A stretch of 64,000 nucleotides of DNA from Pseudodesulfovibrio sp. S3 (lineage in GTDB: Bacteria > Desulfobacterota > Desulfovibrionia > Desulfovibrionales > Desulfovibrionaceae), in NCBI RefSeq assembly GCF_004025585.1, contig NZ_QTZO01000008.1, positions 100,595-164,594 on the forward strand, in the 5' to 3' direction. The notes under the pieces are model-generated. The model did no database searches. It was not told the DNA's origin and worked only from the letters and a program-made list of their open reading frames with translations. The position numbers were made by a program, and so were the translations under genes. Positions 54,956-62,289 of this stretch are shown one piece after another (the first letter of the stretch is position 1; every line of letters begins with the position of its first letter).

Positions 54956-55900
54956 ATGAATGGTTTTGAAAAAAAGATCGGTGGAGTGCTTCATGCAGGC
55001 GACCTTGGTGTTCTTCAGGTCAACGTCGGTCTGAAATGCAACCAGTCGTGTACGCATTGCCATCTTGAGTGTTCCCCGGATCGCCAGGAGACCATGAGTC
55101 TTGATACCATGGAAACAATTGTGGATTTGGCTCATGAAATCAAACCAACGGTTGTGGATATCACCGGAGGTGCTCCCGAGCTCAATCCGCATCTTCAGCA
55201 TTTCGTGATGCAACTGACTGCCGCCGGTTTCGCTGTCCAGGTGCGCACCAATCTGTCCGCCATGGAAGCAGCGGAAAAGATGGATTATCCGGTTTTTTTT
55301 GCGGATAACAAGGTGGCTCTCGTTGCTTCGCTGCCGTGTTATCTTGAACAGAATGTGGACAAAATGCGGGGGGAACAGTGCTATGCAAGCAGCATCAGGG
55401 TGTTGAAACGGCTGAATGCTTTGGGGTACGGTAGCCGGGACGCATTGACTCTCGATCTTGTCTTCAATCCGGGCGGACCGGTTCTGCCTCCGGATCAGCG
55501 CTGTCTCGAGCAGGATTACAAGCGGGAAATGCAGGCCAGGCATGGTATTGTCTTCAATCGGCTGTTGACTATCACCAACCTGCCTATCGGTCGCTTCATG
55601 CAGGATTTGGAGGCCCAGGGGCGGGGTGAAGAGTATTTGGATATGCTGTCCTCCTCCTTTAATCCGGCAACCGTATCCGGGTTGATGTGCCGACATCAGG
55701 TGAATATCGGTTGGGACGGACGGTTGTACGACTGTGATTTCAATCAGGCCCTTGGTCTGCCTGCTCAACCGGGGACGTCCAGCACCGTGAACGATTTTGA
55801 TCAGGCGGCAATGGTCAACAGGGTCATTGCCACCGGGCTGCACTGCCTGGGCTGCACGGCCGGGGCTGGATCAAGTTGCGGCGGCGCCATTGAATCGTAA
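54956..55900 (+). CDS. arsS: ArsS-like radical SAM / Cys-rich protein
   Basis: The 314-residue protein has a radical SAM motif C28-x3-C32-x2-C35 (CNQSCTHC), the TGGAPELNP block after strand 2, and a C-terminal Cys-rich tail (HQVNIGWDGRLYDCDFNQ, HCLGCTAGAGSSCGG). This is the family annotated as arsenosugar biosynthesis radical SAM (seleno)protein ArsS; some relatives carry selenocysteine in the tail, whereas here all positions are Cys. It would use SAM to build an adenosylated organoarsenical. The partner methylase ArsM is not adjacent. The gene lies back-to-back with SRP RNA and is followed at once by a BASS transporter. Confidence 0.88.
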   Translation: MNGFEKKIGGVLHAGDLGVLQVNVGLKCNQSCTHCHLECSPDRQETMSLDTMETIVDLAHEIKPTVVDITGGAPELNPHLQHFVMQLTAAGFAVQVRTNLSAMEAAEKMDYPVFFADNKVALVASLPCYLEQNVDKMRGEQCYASSIRVLKRLNALGYGSRDALTLDLVFNPGGPVLPPDQRCLEQDYKREMQARHGIVFNRLLTITNLPIGRFMQDLEAQGRGEEYLDMLSSSFNPATVSGLMCRHQVNIGWDGRLYDCDFNQALGLPAQPGTSSTVNDFDQAAMVNRVIATGLHCLGCTAGAGSSCGGAIES

Positions 55901-55929
55901 AATTGTTCAATGTTGACAATGGGTGCCAT

Positions 55930-56871
55930 ATGGGCCACCCCTCGTGCATGACTCTTGACGCAATACTTCGTTTTATTGAACGGAACTTCATTCTCATCGC
56001 CCTGGCCATGTCGGCTGCGGCCTTGGCTCATCCCCCCTGCTTCACCTGGATCAAGCCCCACATCCCCCTGGGACTCGGCATCATTATGTTCGGCATGGGG
56101 CTGACCCTTGATTTTGAAGATTTTAGAGATATTCTGCGAAAATGGCATTTGGTGGGACTCGGCATGGTGCTCCAGTTTGCGATCATGCCTTCGCTGGCAG
56201 TGGGTATTGCTTATGCCCTGAACCTGCCTGCCGAGGCCGTTGTCGGCATGGTTGTGGTCGGGGCCTGCCCCGGCGGAACCGCGTCCAATGTCATCGCCTA
56301 TCTGGCCCGTGCCAATGTCCCCCTCTCGGTGACACTGACGCTTGCCTCCACATGTCTTGCCCCGGTTCTGACACCTGCGATCATCTATTTTCTCCTGAAA
56401 CAACAGGTGGAGATCGATTTTTGGTCAATGGCCATGTCCGTATTCTGGATCGTGGTGTTCCCGTTGATGGACGGCCTTATTCTGCGTCGCCTGTTTCGCA
56501 AGCGGCTGGAATCGATTCTGCGTTGTTTTCCGGCTCTTTCCATTGCGGTCATCACTTTGCTTGTCGCGTGTATTATTGGTCTGAACCAACAGACACTGCT
56601 GGCTTTTCCTGTTTTGGTACTGCTGGCCGTGATCCTGCACAACGGACTCGGATTGACCGCAGGTTATGGCATTGCCAGGCTTTTCCGGTGTTCGAAACGG
56701 GATGCGCGCACCCTTGCCATCGAGGTGGGGATGCAGAATTCCGGGCTTGGCGTGGCACTGTCCATCAAGTTTTTCGGTCCTGCCATGGCCCTGCCGGGTG
56801 CACTTTTCAGCTTGTGGCACAATCTCTCCGGCGTCACCTTGGCAAAACGTTGGCGAACCTTGTCCGACTGA
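55930..56871 (+). CDS. Bile acid:sodium symporter (BASS) family transporter
   Basis: The 313-residue membrane protein has nine or ten hydrophobic segments. The BASS signatures are IMFGMGLTLDFEDF, VVGACPGGTASNVIAYLARANV and EVGMQNSGLGVALSIKFF. Members carry bile acids, pantoate, or other organic anions with sodium; the arsenite carrier Acr3 is a distant relative. The start is uncertain: ATG 55930 has GGGTG upstream, TTG 55903 lies two bases after arsS, and ATG 55948 lies nearer the first membrane helix. Coupling to arsS suggests export or uptake of its product or substrate (inference). Confidence 0.88.
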   Translation: MGHPSCMTLDAILRFIERNFILIALAMSAAALAHPPCFTWIKPHIPLGLGIIMFGMGLTLDFEDFRDILRKWHLVGLGMVLQFAIMPSLAVGIAYALNLPAEAVVGMVVVGACPGGTASNVIAYLARANVPLSVTLTLASTCLAPVLTPAIIYFLLKQQVEIDFWSMAMSVFWIVVFPLMDGLILRRLFRKRLESILRCFPALSIAVITLLVACIIGLNQQTLLAFPVLVLLAVILHNGLGLTAGYGIARLFRCSKRDARTLAIEVGMQNSGLGVALSIKFFGPAMALPGALFSLWHNLSGVTLAKRWRTLSD

Positions 56872-56913
56872 GTTTCCCTGTTGCTCACCGGTCGATGATT
56901 TCTCTTTTTTTGC

Positions 56914-56941
56914 TTGACCTGTGTTACTCGTTTGTTATTAG
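56914..56941 (+). promoter_or_regulatory. Putative promoter of the NikK-like gene with a NikR-like half site
   Basis: TTGACC (56914-56919), a 16-base spacer and TATTAG (56936-56941). The spacer contains GTGTTAC (56921-56927), which equals the half-site I recall for Desulfovibrio NikR; the expected second half is poor (GTATGCC), so this is tentative. Confidence 0.4.
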
Positions 56942-56998
56942 TATGCCCTTGTCGATTATGATTTTGGACATAATGATCACGCAGAATGAGAGGAGTAC

Positions 56999-57748
56999 GT
57001 GATGAAAAAAGTGACTGTCGTTGCTGTGGTTCTGTGTTTAGTGCTTTTTGCCAGCCAGGCCTTTGCCCATTTTGGCATGTTGATCCCGAGCACGGACGAA
57101 CTGACGCAGGAAAGCCGGACTGTTGAGTTGACCTTGTCCTTTTCCCATCCGTTCGAAATGGTGGGTATGGATTTGGAAAAGCCCGCTGAATTTTTCGTTG
57201 TCATCGACAACCAGGATAAGGTGAATCTGCTGGATACGCTCAAGGAAACCAAGGTCATGGATCATCAGGCCTGGAAGACGAGCTTCACTCCAAAGGGACC
57301 GGGACTGTATGCCTTTGTTTTTGATCCGGTTCCCTACAAGGAAGATGCCGAAAACAATTACATCCGTCACATAACCAAGGTTGTGGTGGACGGGTACGGT
57401 GAAGGCGAAGAGTGGAATACCCCTGTAGGCCTGGATACCGAAATCGTGCCCCTGACCCGGCCGTTCGGCAACTATGCCGGTAACGTGTTCCAGGGCGTGG
57501 TCATGCTCCACGGCAAGCCCGCTCCCTACACCCGTGTGGAAGTCGAGTATTACAATCAGGATCAGAAGAAGCAGGCGCCCTACGAGCGCATGGTCACGCA
57601 GGAAGTGATCGCTGACGGTCAGGGCGTGTTTACCTTTGTCTGTCCCTGGAAGGGGTGGTGGGGTTTTGCCGGTCTGAACGCCGACGACAAGCCGTATGAA
57701 GGCCGTGAGCTGGAGATGGGCGCGGTTATCTGGGTGGAAATGAAATAA
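56999..57748 (+). CDS. DUF4198 / NikK-like periplasmic protein
   Basis: The 249-residue protein has a Sec signal (cleavage after ASQAFA) followed directly by H-F-G-M, a His at the mature N-terminus that is typical of DUF4198 metal proteins. The rest is beta-rich: VELTLSFSHPFE, GPGLYAFVFDPVPYKED and GVFTFVCPWKGWWGFAGL. In sulfate reducers such proteins (NikK) accompany ECF-type nickel transporters NikMNQO as a periplasmic component. ECF ATPase and T genes lie 2 kb downstream. The start is GTG 56999 or ATG 57002 after GAGGAG. Confidence 0.82.
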   Translation: MMKKVTVVAVVLCLVLFASQAFAHFGMLIPSTDELTQESRTVELTLSFSHPFEMVGMDLEKPAEFFVVIDNQDKVNLLDTLKETKVMDHQAWKTSFTPKGPGLYAFVFDPVPYKEDAENNYIRHITKVVVDGYGEGEEWNTPVGLDTEIVPLTRPFGNYAGNVFQGVVMLHGKPAPYTRVEVEYYNQDQKKQAPYERMVTQEVIADGQGVFTFVCPWKGWWGFAGLNADDKPYEGRELEMGAVIWVEMK

Positions 57749-57770
57749 TCCAAATGTCTGGGCAAGCCCG

Positions 57771-57800
57771 TGGCGGACGAAGTATTCGTCAGGGCTTGCC
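57771..57800. terminator. Stem-loop between convergent genes
   Basis: GGCAAGCCC (57771-57779) pairs with GGGCTTGCC (57792-57800) around an inner stem GACGAA/TTCGTC. There is no T run. It overlaps the last codons of the minus-strand gene. Confidence 0.5.
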
Positions 57801-58226
57801 TGGGCGACGGTCGTACATCCTCAAAATGATGGGCGTGACGAACTCGTCGGGGAACGCACCACAAATTGCCCCGAGGTACGCTCCGACAATGGACCCCACC
57901 ACCAGGTTGGCCCCGTCCGGGCTGACAGCCACCTGTGACAGGGTGCCGACAAAGGTGCCCATGAACGCTCCCATCATCCAACCATCGTTGTTGACCCCGC
58001 GATAGGGTTTCATTCCGCGTAATGTGCGGACGAGATCTTTTAGAAAAAAGCCGGTAAATCCCCCCATAAAGGCCCCCATAAGGGTCAGCATCATGCCCGG
58101 AAAAGCCGTGTGCAGTGTCAGGCCGTATCGGATCGAGCCTTCCACTATGCCTGCCAGGCCGCCAATGGCCAGGGTGCCGTGAAAGCTCTTTTCCTTGACG
58201 TCAAGTTTGGGAATGATGTGGTGCAT
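57789..58226 (-). CDS. Small Gly-rich membrane protein of unknown function
   Basis: The 145-residue protein starts MHHIIPKLDVKEKSFHG and has four hydrophobic, glycine-rich segments of the helix-packing kind: GTLAIGGLAGIVEGSIRYGL, FPGMMLTLMGAFMGGFTGFF, MMGAFMGTFVGTLSQVAV and LVVGSIVGAYLGAICGAF. I do not recognise the family. ATG at 58226 has AGGAGG upstream. It lies between the NikK-like and porin genes but points the other way. The His pair at the N-terminus could bind metal, but this is speculation. Confidence 0.75.
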   Translation of the reverse strand: MHHIIPKLDVKEKSFHGTLAIGGLAGIVEGSIRYGLTLHTAFPGMMLTLMGAFMGGFTGFFLKDLVRTLRGMKPYRGVNNDGWMMGAFMGTFVGTLSQVAVSPDGANLVVGSIVGAYLGAICGAFPDEFVTPIILRMYDRRPGKP

Positions 58227-58324
58227 GGTTCCTCCTGCACTGTGGGAAATCCTTTCCCTTCTGCGTGTAGTTATCTCATAACTGCCAAAATCGTGCCGCT
58301 CTTCGATGCCTTTCATCATATTTA

Positions 58325-58359
58325 AAACACTAGTTAAACAGTTGTTTGAAAGAGTGTTT
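58325..58359. promoter_or_regulatory. Nested palindrome upstream of the FadL-type gene
   Basis: Outer arms AAACACT (58325-58331) and AGTGTTT (58353-58359) surround an almost coaxial inner palindrome AAACA-GT-TGTTT (58336-58347). It ends five bases before the porin -35 box and lies between divergent genes; a TetR- or FadR-type repressor site is plausible. Confidence 0.5.
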
Positions 58360-58363
58360 GCGT

Positions 58364-58392
58364 TTTACATTTTTTGGGTGGTTGTGTATGAA
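58364..58392 (+). promoter_or_regulatory. Putative promoter of the FadL-type gene
   Basis: TTTACA (58364-58369), a 17-base spacer and TATGAA (58387-58392). It predicts a leader of about 120 bases that contains a hairpin GGCGAG-TTCT-CTCGCC (58433-58448). Confidence 0.55.
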
Positions 58393-58520
58393 ATCAAAGT
58401 TTGTGCAAAATATGCAACATCAGTGTTTCCGGGGCGAGTTCTCTCGCCAGATCTGGGAGGGTACCGGACACATTGCAACAGGCTGGTTCCGCTAAGTCGG
58501 TAGCCGCCGAAGGGGGAAGG

Positions 58521-59744
58521 ATGAAACGTGTTTCCATTGTGTTTTTTTTCTGTTTTCTTGCCTGTCTGCTGACAACCGCTTCTGTGGTGCAGGCAGGCGG
58601 TTTTGCCTTGTACGAATGGGGTAACCGTGCTTTGGGCATGGGCACGGCCAACTATGCAACCGGAAATGACGCCTCTGTCGTCGCCTATAACCCCGCTTTG
58701 ATGACCAAGCTTGAAGGCACCAATGTGTATGGTGGTGTTACTGCCATTTCTCCGTCCTCCGATGTCTACATCGATGGAAATAAGAATCAGACAGCGAGTC
58801 AGGTTTTTGGTGTTCCCCATGGCTTTATTACCCATCAGGTATCCGATGACTGGACACTTGGTTTCGGTATGTTTACCCGGTTCGGACTTGGCACCAAGTA
58901 TGACGAGCACTGGGATGGCGCAACCCTACTCAAAGAGGCGGAGCTGGAGACGTTTTCCTTCAATCCGAGTGCGGCCTACAAGGTCACTGATGATCTTTCC
59001 GTGGCTGGCGGTATAGAGGTGATCAAGGGGAACTTCCTGATCCGAAAGCAGTTTAACGCGGCTTTTCCAGACAGTACCTTCAAGGTTGACGTGGCCGACA
59101 CCGCGATCGGTTTCAATATGGGACTGCTTTACGACCTGTCCGACCAGCTTTCCCTGGGCTTGACCTACCGGTCTCCGGTCCATTTCGAAGGCAAAGGCAG
59201 TGCTTCCGTATCCGATGCTGGTGCATTCAACCAGAGCGGCGATGTGACAATGACTGCGGATTTTCCGGCCAGCTACAATGTGGCGTTGGGGTACACGCCC
59301 TTCGAGAACCTGACCATCGAATTCGACGTGCTGTATACCCAGTGGGAGCAGTTTGACCGGATTGAGTTCGACTTCTCCAACATGGCAGCACCCGTGGTCG
59401 ACACAGCTGAGGATTTCAACTACAAGTCCACCTGGCGTTTCCAGCTCGGATTGGAATATCTTATGAGCGAGATGCTGGCATTGCGCGCAGGGTATGTTTA
59501 TGACCAGACCCCGACTCGCGGGGAGTATGCTTCAGTAATGCTTCCCGCAAACGACCGCCAGATGTTCACCGTTGGCGCCGGGTACAAGTGGGATAATTTG
59601 CTGGTGGATGTCTCAGGTATGTACATCGTCACCAAGGAACGCCATGGCATGACCATGACCAACTCCGCCGGTACTTCCTACGATGTCGATTTTGAAGGCG
59701 GCAAGACCTGGGCAATCGGTTCCTCCATTGGTTACACCTTCTAG
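58521..59744 (+). CDS. OmpP1/FadL-family outer-membrane transport protein
   Basis: The 407-residue protein has a Sec signal (cleavage after VVQA) and starts GGFALYEWGNRALGMGTANY, the N-terminal plug sequence of FadL-type channels; NDASVVAYNPALMTKLEG follows. The rest alternates as beta strands and ends with a C-terminal aromatic (IGSSIGYTF), the outer-membrane insertion signal. FadL channels take up hydrophobic molecules such as long-chain fatty acids. ATG at 58521 has GGGGGAAGG upstream; the open frame extends 40 codons further but without a ribosome binding site. Confidence 0.92.
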   Translation: MKRVSIVFFFCFLACLLTTASVVQAGGFALYEWGNRALGMGTANYATGNDASVVAYNPALMTKLEGTNVYGGVTAISPSSDVYIDGNKNQTASQVFGVPHGFITHQVSDDWTLGFGMFTRFGLGTKYDEHWDGATLLKEAELETFSFNPSAAYKVTDDLSVAGGIEVIKGNFLIRKQFNAAFPDSTFKVDVADTAIGFNMGLLYDLSDQLSLGLTYRSPVHFEGKGSASVSDAGAFNQSGDVTMTADFPASYNVALGYTPFENLTIEFDVLYTQWEQFDRIEFDFSNMAAPVVDTAEDFNYKSTWRFQLGLEYLMSEMLALRAGYVYDQTPTRGEYASVMLPANDRQMFTVGAGYKWDNLLVDVSGMYIVTKERHGMTMTNSAGTSYDVDFEGGKTWAIGSSIGYTF

Positions 59745-59764
59745 AACGCATCCATTTCAATGAG

Positions 59765-59795
59765 AAAAGGCCCTGCTTTGGCGGGGCCTTTTTTT
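59765..59795 (+). terminator. Terminator of the FadL-type gene
   Basis: A 12-bp stem AAAAGGCCCTGC / GCGGGGCCTTTT (one G-T pair) with loop TTTG and a T run. Confidence 0.93.
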
Positions 59796-59854
59796 GTGTG
59801 GTCCGCCGTTGACACGGATAAGGAAGATGGTGGATTGTTGGCCGCGAGGACTAC

Positions 59855-60592
59855 ATGATACATTTGAATACCGTTACGTTTGCCTATGCTTCAGGGGATG
59901 AAGTTCTGTCAGGAATTTCGTTGCATCTGGTCAAGGGGGCGCTCATGGGATTGGCCGGTGCCAACGGCAACGGAAAATCCACGCTGCTGGCTCTCATGGC
60001 CGGACTTTATGCGCCCACCAAAGGGTCGCTCGAGGTGGCTGGGCGAGTCAGTCCGGGCAAGGAGGGCGACATTCGCGCCGTCTGTCGTCTGGTCATGCAG
60101 GATGCCGACCTTCAGATTCTTGGCGCCACGGTGGAGGAGGATCTGCTCCTGGGCCGCAAGCGGGATGAGACCGTGATCGCTGAGGCCAGGGATATGGCCC
60201 GACGTTTCAAGCTGCTCAAGTATTGGGACAAACCGGTTCAGACGCTTTCCTGGGGCACCAAGCGCAAACTGTGTCTGGCTGCGGCGCTTCTGGACAAGCC
60301 GCGGGTTTTACTTCTGGATGAGCCGTTCAGCGGTCTCGACTATCCGGGCGTTTTGGAAATGCGGGCCATTATCAGGGAGAACCGGCAGGCCGGTTTGACG
60401 CAGGTTATTTCCAGTCATGATCTTGAGAGTTTCATAGATATTGTGGAGACGCTGGCCGTCCTTGACGGCGGGAAACTGGTTTTGAACGGGCCGCCGCACT
60501 CTGTGCTGGACCAGGTGGAAGCTTACGGGATTCGTCCCCCGTGTTCCTGGCTGGCCGGGGGTGTTATCATTCCCTGGGAAGGAACCGAATGA
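59855..60592 (+). CDS. ECF-type ABC transporter ATPase (CbiO/NikO-like)
   Basis: The 245-residue ATPase has Walker A GANGNGKST, Q-loop LVMQDADLQILGATVEEDLL (the LQ-x-x-x-x-TV-x-x-D pattern of ECF ATPases), an altered signature LSWGTKRKL in place of LSGGxxQR, Walker B VLLLDEPFSGLD and switch H in ISSHDLESF. It energises uptake with the T component that overlaps it by four bases. No S component is in the window; the NikK-like gene upstream points to nickel or cobalt. Confidence 0.9.
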   Translation: MIHLNTVTFAYASGDEVLSGISLHLVKGALMGLAGANGNGKSTLLALMAGLYAPTKGSLEVAGRVSPGKEGDIRAVCRLVMQDADLQILGATVEEDLLLGRKRDETVIAEARDMARRFKLLKYWDKPVQTLSWGTKRKLCLAAALLDKPRVLLLDEPFSGLDYPGVLEMRAIIRENRQAGLTQVISSHDLESFIDIVETLAVLDGGKLVLNGPPHSVLDQVEAYGIRPPCSWLAGGVIIPWEGTE

Positions 60593-61302
60593 TGCGGGGG
60601 ATCGCCGCTTATGTCGGAAGCCTGGACCCTCGCTTGAAAATGGCGGTGGCCCTTGTGCTCGGCCCCTGTCTGTGGAAGGTGCATGTGGCGGCTGCGGCAG
60701 CCAGCGCCTTCCTGTTGCTCCTTTTGGCCTGGCCGTTGTCCTCCACGCGTCCTGTTGGGGGAAAGATGGTCCGCAGCATGTTGGTTTTCGTCTTTTTTTG
60801 GGTGGGGTTCAAGGTGGTGCTGGATGCGCTGGCAGGGGTGCCGGTGGAGCATGTTGCGAACGACGCCGTCCAACTTTCCGTCCGCCTGATTGCCTTGCTC
60901 CTGCTGGGTCTTGTCCTGGCTCTGTCCACGTCGGCGCGGGCATTGGGCTTGGCGGTGGCTTGGGCCATGCGGCCCTTTGTCGGTTCGGAGCGGGCTTGGC
61001 GTATTGCCTTGGCCCTGGCACTGATGGTCCATTTTCTGCCCACCTGCCTGGAGACCATGTCCCAGGTCAGGGAGGTTGTCGGTCGACGCTGCCCGGATGT
61101 GGGTTTTTTCAGCCGGATGCGCATGATTCCCCAGGCCGTGATCCGCTGTCTGGGACAGAAGACATGGAATCAGACCCTGGCCGTGGCCAGTCGTGGCCTG
61201 GAAAACGCAGCCGCCTGGGAGTCCGATTTTACCTGGCACGGCCGGGACTGGGTGTGGGCGGGCATCTCGGTCGTCACCATTTCTTTCATGCTATTTCTGT
61301 GA
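60589..61302 (+). CDS. ECF transporter T component (CbiQ/NikQ-like)
   Basis: The 237-residue inner-membrane protein has five or six hydrophobic segments and the T-component pattern SLDPRLKMAVAL at the start. The coupling helix region with ARG-like ASRGLENAAAW occurs near the C-terminus. It links the ATPase to a substrate-binding S protein. ATG at 60589 overlaps the ATPase stop as ATGA, with GGGAAGG upstream; ATG 60592 is also possible. Confidence 0.88.
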   Translation: MMRGIAAYVGSLDPRLKMAVALVLGPCLWKVHVAAAAASAFLLLLLAWPLSSTRPVGGKMVRSMLVFVFFWVGFKVVLDALAGVPVEHVANDAVQLSVRLIALLLLGLVLALSTSARALGLAVAWAMRPFVGSERAWRIALALALMVHFLPTCLETMSQVREVVGRRCPDVGFFSRMRMIPQAVIRCLGQKTWNQTLAVASRGLENAAAWESDFTWHGRDWVWAGISVVTISFMLFL

Positions 61303-61404
61303 TCATCGTTCTTTCCGTATTGACGCCAAACCGCGTCCTGCAATACGGTTTGCTTAAATAATCATTCTCATCTTCATCAAATCAGACTCGCTACCGAGGG
61401 AACC

Positions 61405-62232
61405 ATGACTGAAATAACTATGATGACTCCCGATCAGGCCCGTTCTTTCATTGATGGAAACAAACCGGATTCCTATACGCTGCTGGATGTCAGGCAGCAG
61501 TGGGAATATGATGAGAATCATATACCGGGTGCTAGGCTGTTGCCACTGGTCGATTTGGCCGATCGGATGGAGGAGGTGCCAAAAGATCTTCCCGTTCTGG
61601 TGTACTGCGCCTCTGGAGGTCGAAGCATGGCCGCCGCCTCCCTGCTTGAAGGTAGCGGATATACTGATATTGCCAACCTGGTGGGCGGTATGGGGGGATG
61701 GGATGGACATACAGCCTTTGGCTCCATGGAGTTGGACATGATCACCTTCTCCGGCAGGGAGACTCCGGTGGAAGTGATACTCAAGGCCTACGCCATGGAG
61801 AGCAGCTTGCAGCGTTTCTATGTGGAACGGGCGGATATGGCCGAGACCTTGGAACGTATCCAACTGTTCATGGAGTTGGCCGACTTCGAGGATAGGCACA
61901 AGGACATCCTGTTTGAGCGGTATCTGAAAATTTCCGGCAGTGACATGAGCCTGGATCAGTTTGAAGAAATCGCTTTTTCTGGCACGGGAATCCTGGCTGA
62001 GGGCGGAGTGGAGATCAACGAATTTTTGGATAGGCACCCTGCTGCCTTTGATGATGAACAGGGCGTTCTGCAGCTTGCCACCATGGTAGAGGCTCAGGCT
62101 CTGGACTATTACCTGCGGTGCGCCAAACGGGCCGAATCCGAGGAGACCAGGGACGTCTTGCAGCTCCTGGCGCGGGAGGAAAAGGCGCACCTGAAGTTGC
62201 TGGGCCGGTTCATGGATAAGCGGGATATTTAG
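61405..62232 (+). CDS. Rhodanese fused to a ferritin-like (rubrerythrin-type) domain
   Basis: The 275-residue cytoplasmic protein has an N-terminal rhodanese domain (LLDVRQQWEYDENHIPGARL, active Cys C68 in YCASGGRS, GGMGGWDGH). A C-terminal four-helix ferritin-like domain follows, with carboxylate/His motifs EDRHKDIL and EEKAHLKLLGRFM. Rhodaneses carry sulfane sulfur; the di-iron domain suggests a redox or peroxide role in sulfur metabolism. I recall this fusion in sulfate reducers and other anaerobes. It is monocistronic, 102 bases after the T component. Confidence 0.9.
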   Translation: MTEITMMTPDQARSFIDGNKPDSYTLLDVRQQWEYDENHIPGARLLPLVDLADRMEEVPKDLPVLVYCASGGRSMAAASLLEGSGYTDIANLVGGMGGWDGHTAFGSMELDMITFSGRETPVEVILKAYAMESSLQRFYVERADMAETLERIQLFMELADFEDRHKDILFERYLKISGSDMSLDQFEEIAFSGTGILAEGGVEINEFLDRHPAAFDDEQGVLQLATMVEAQALDYYLRCAKRAESEETRDVLQLLAREEKAHLKLLGRFMDKRDI

Positions 62233-62259
62233 CCTTCAGGCGATTGCGTACAATGAGCG

Positions 62260-62288
62260 GGGCATCACAAAATGTGGTGCCCTTTTTT
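62260..62288 (+). terminator. Terminator of the rhodanese-ferritin gene
   Basis: A 10-bp stem GGGCATCACA / TGTGGTGCCC (one G-T pair), loop AAA, then TTTTTT. Confidence 0.92.
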
Positions 62289-62289
62289 G

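Noticed and set aside
58433..58520. Possible riboswitch in the leader of the FadL-type gene
   Set aside because: I compared it by eye with cyclic-di-GMP, cobalamin, glycine, fluoride and TPP consensus cores; none fits. Only the simple hairpin is kept as an observation.
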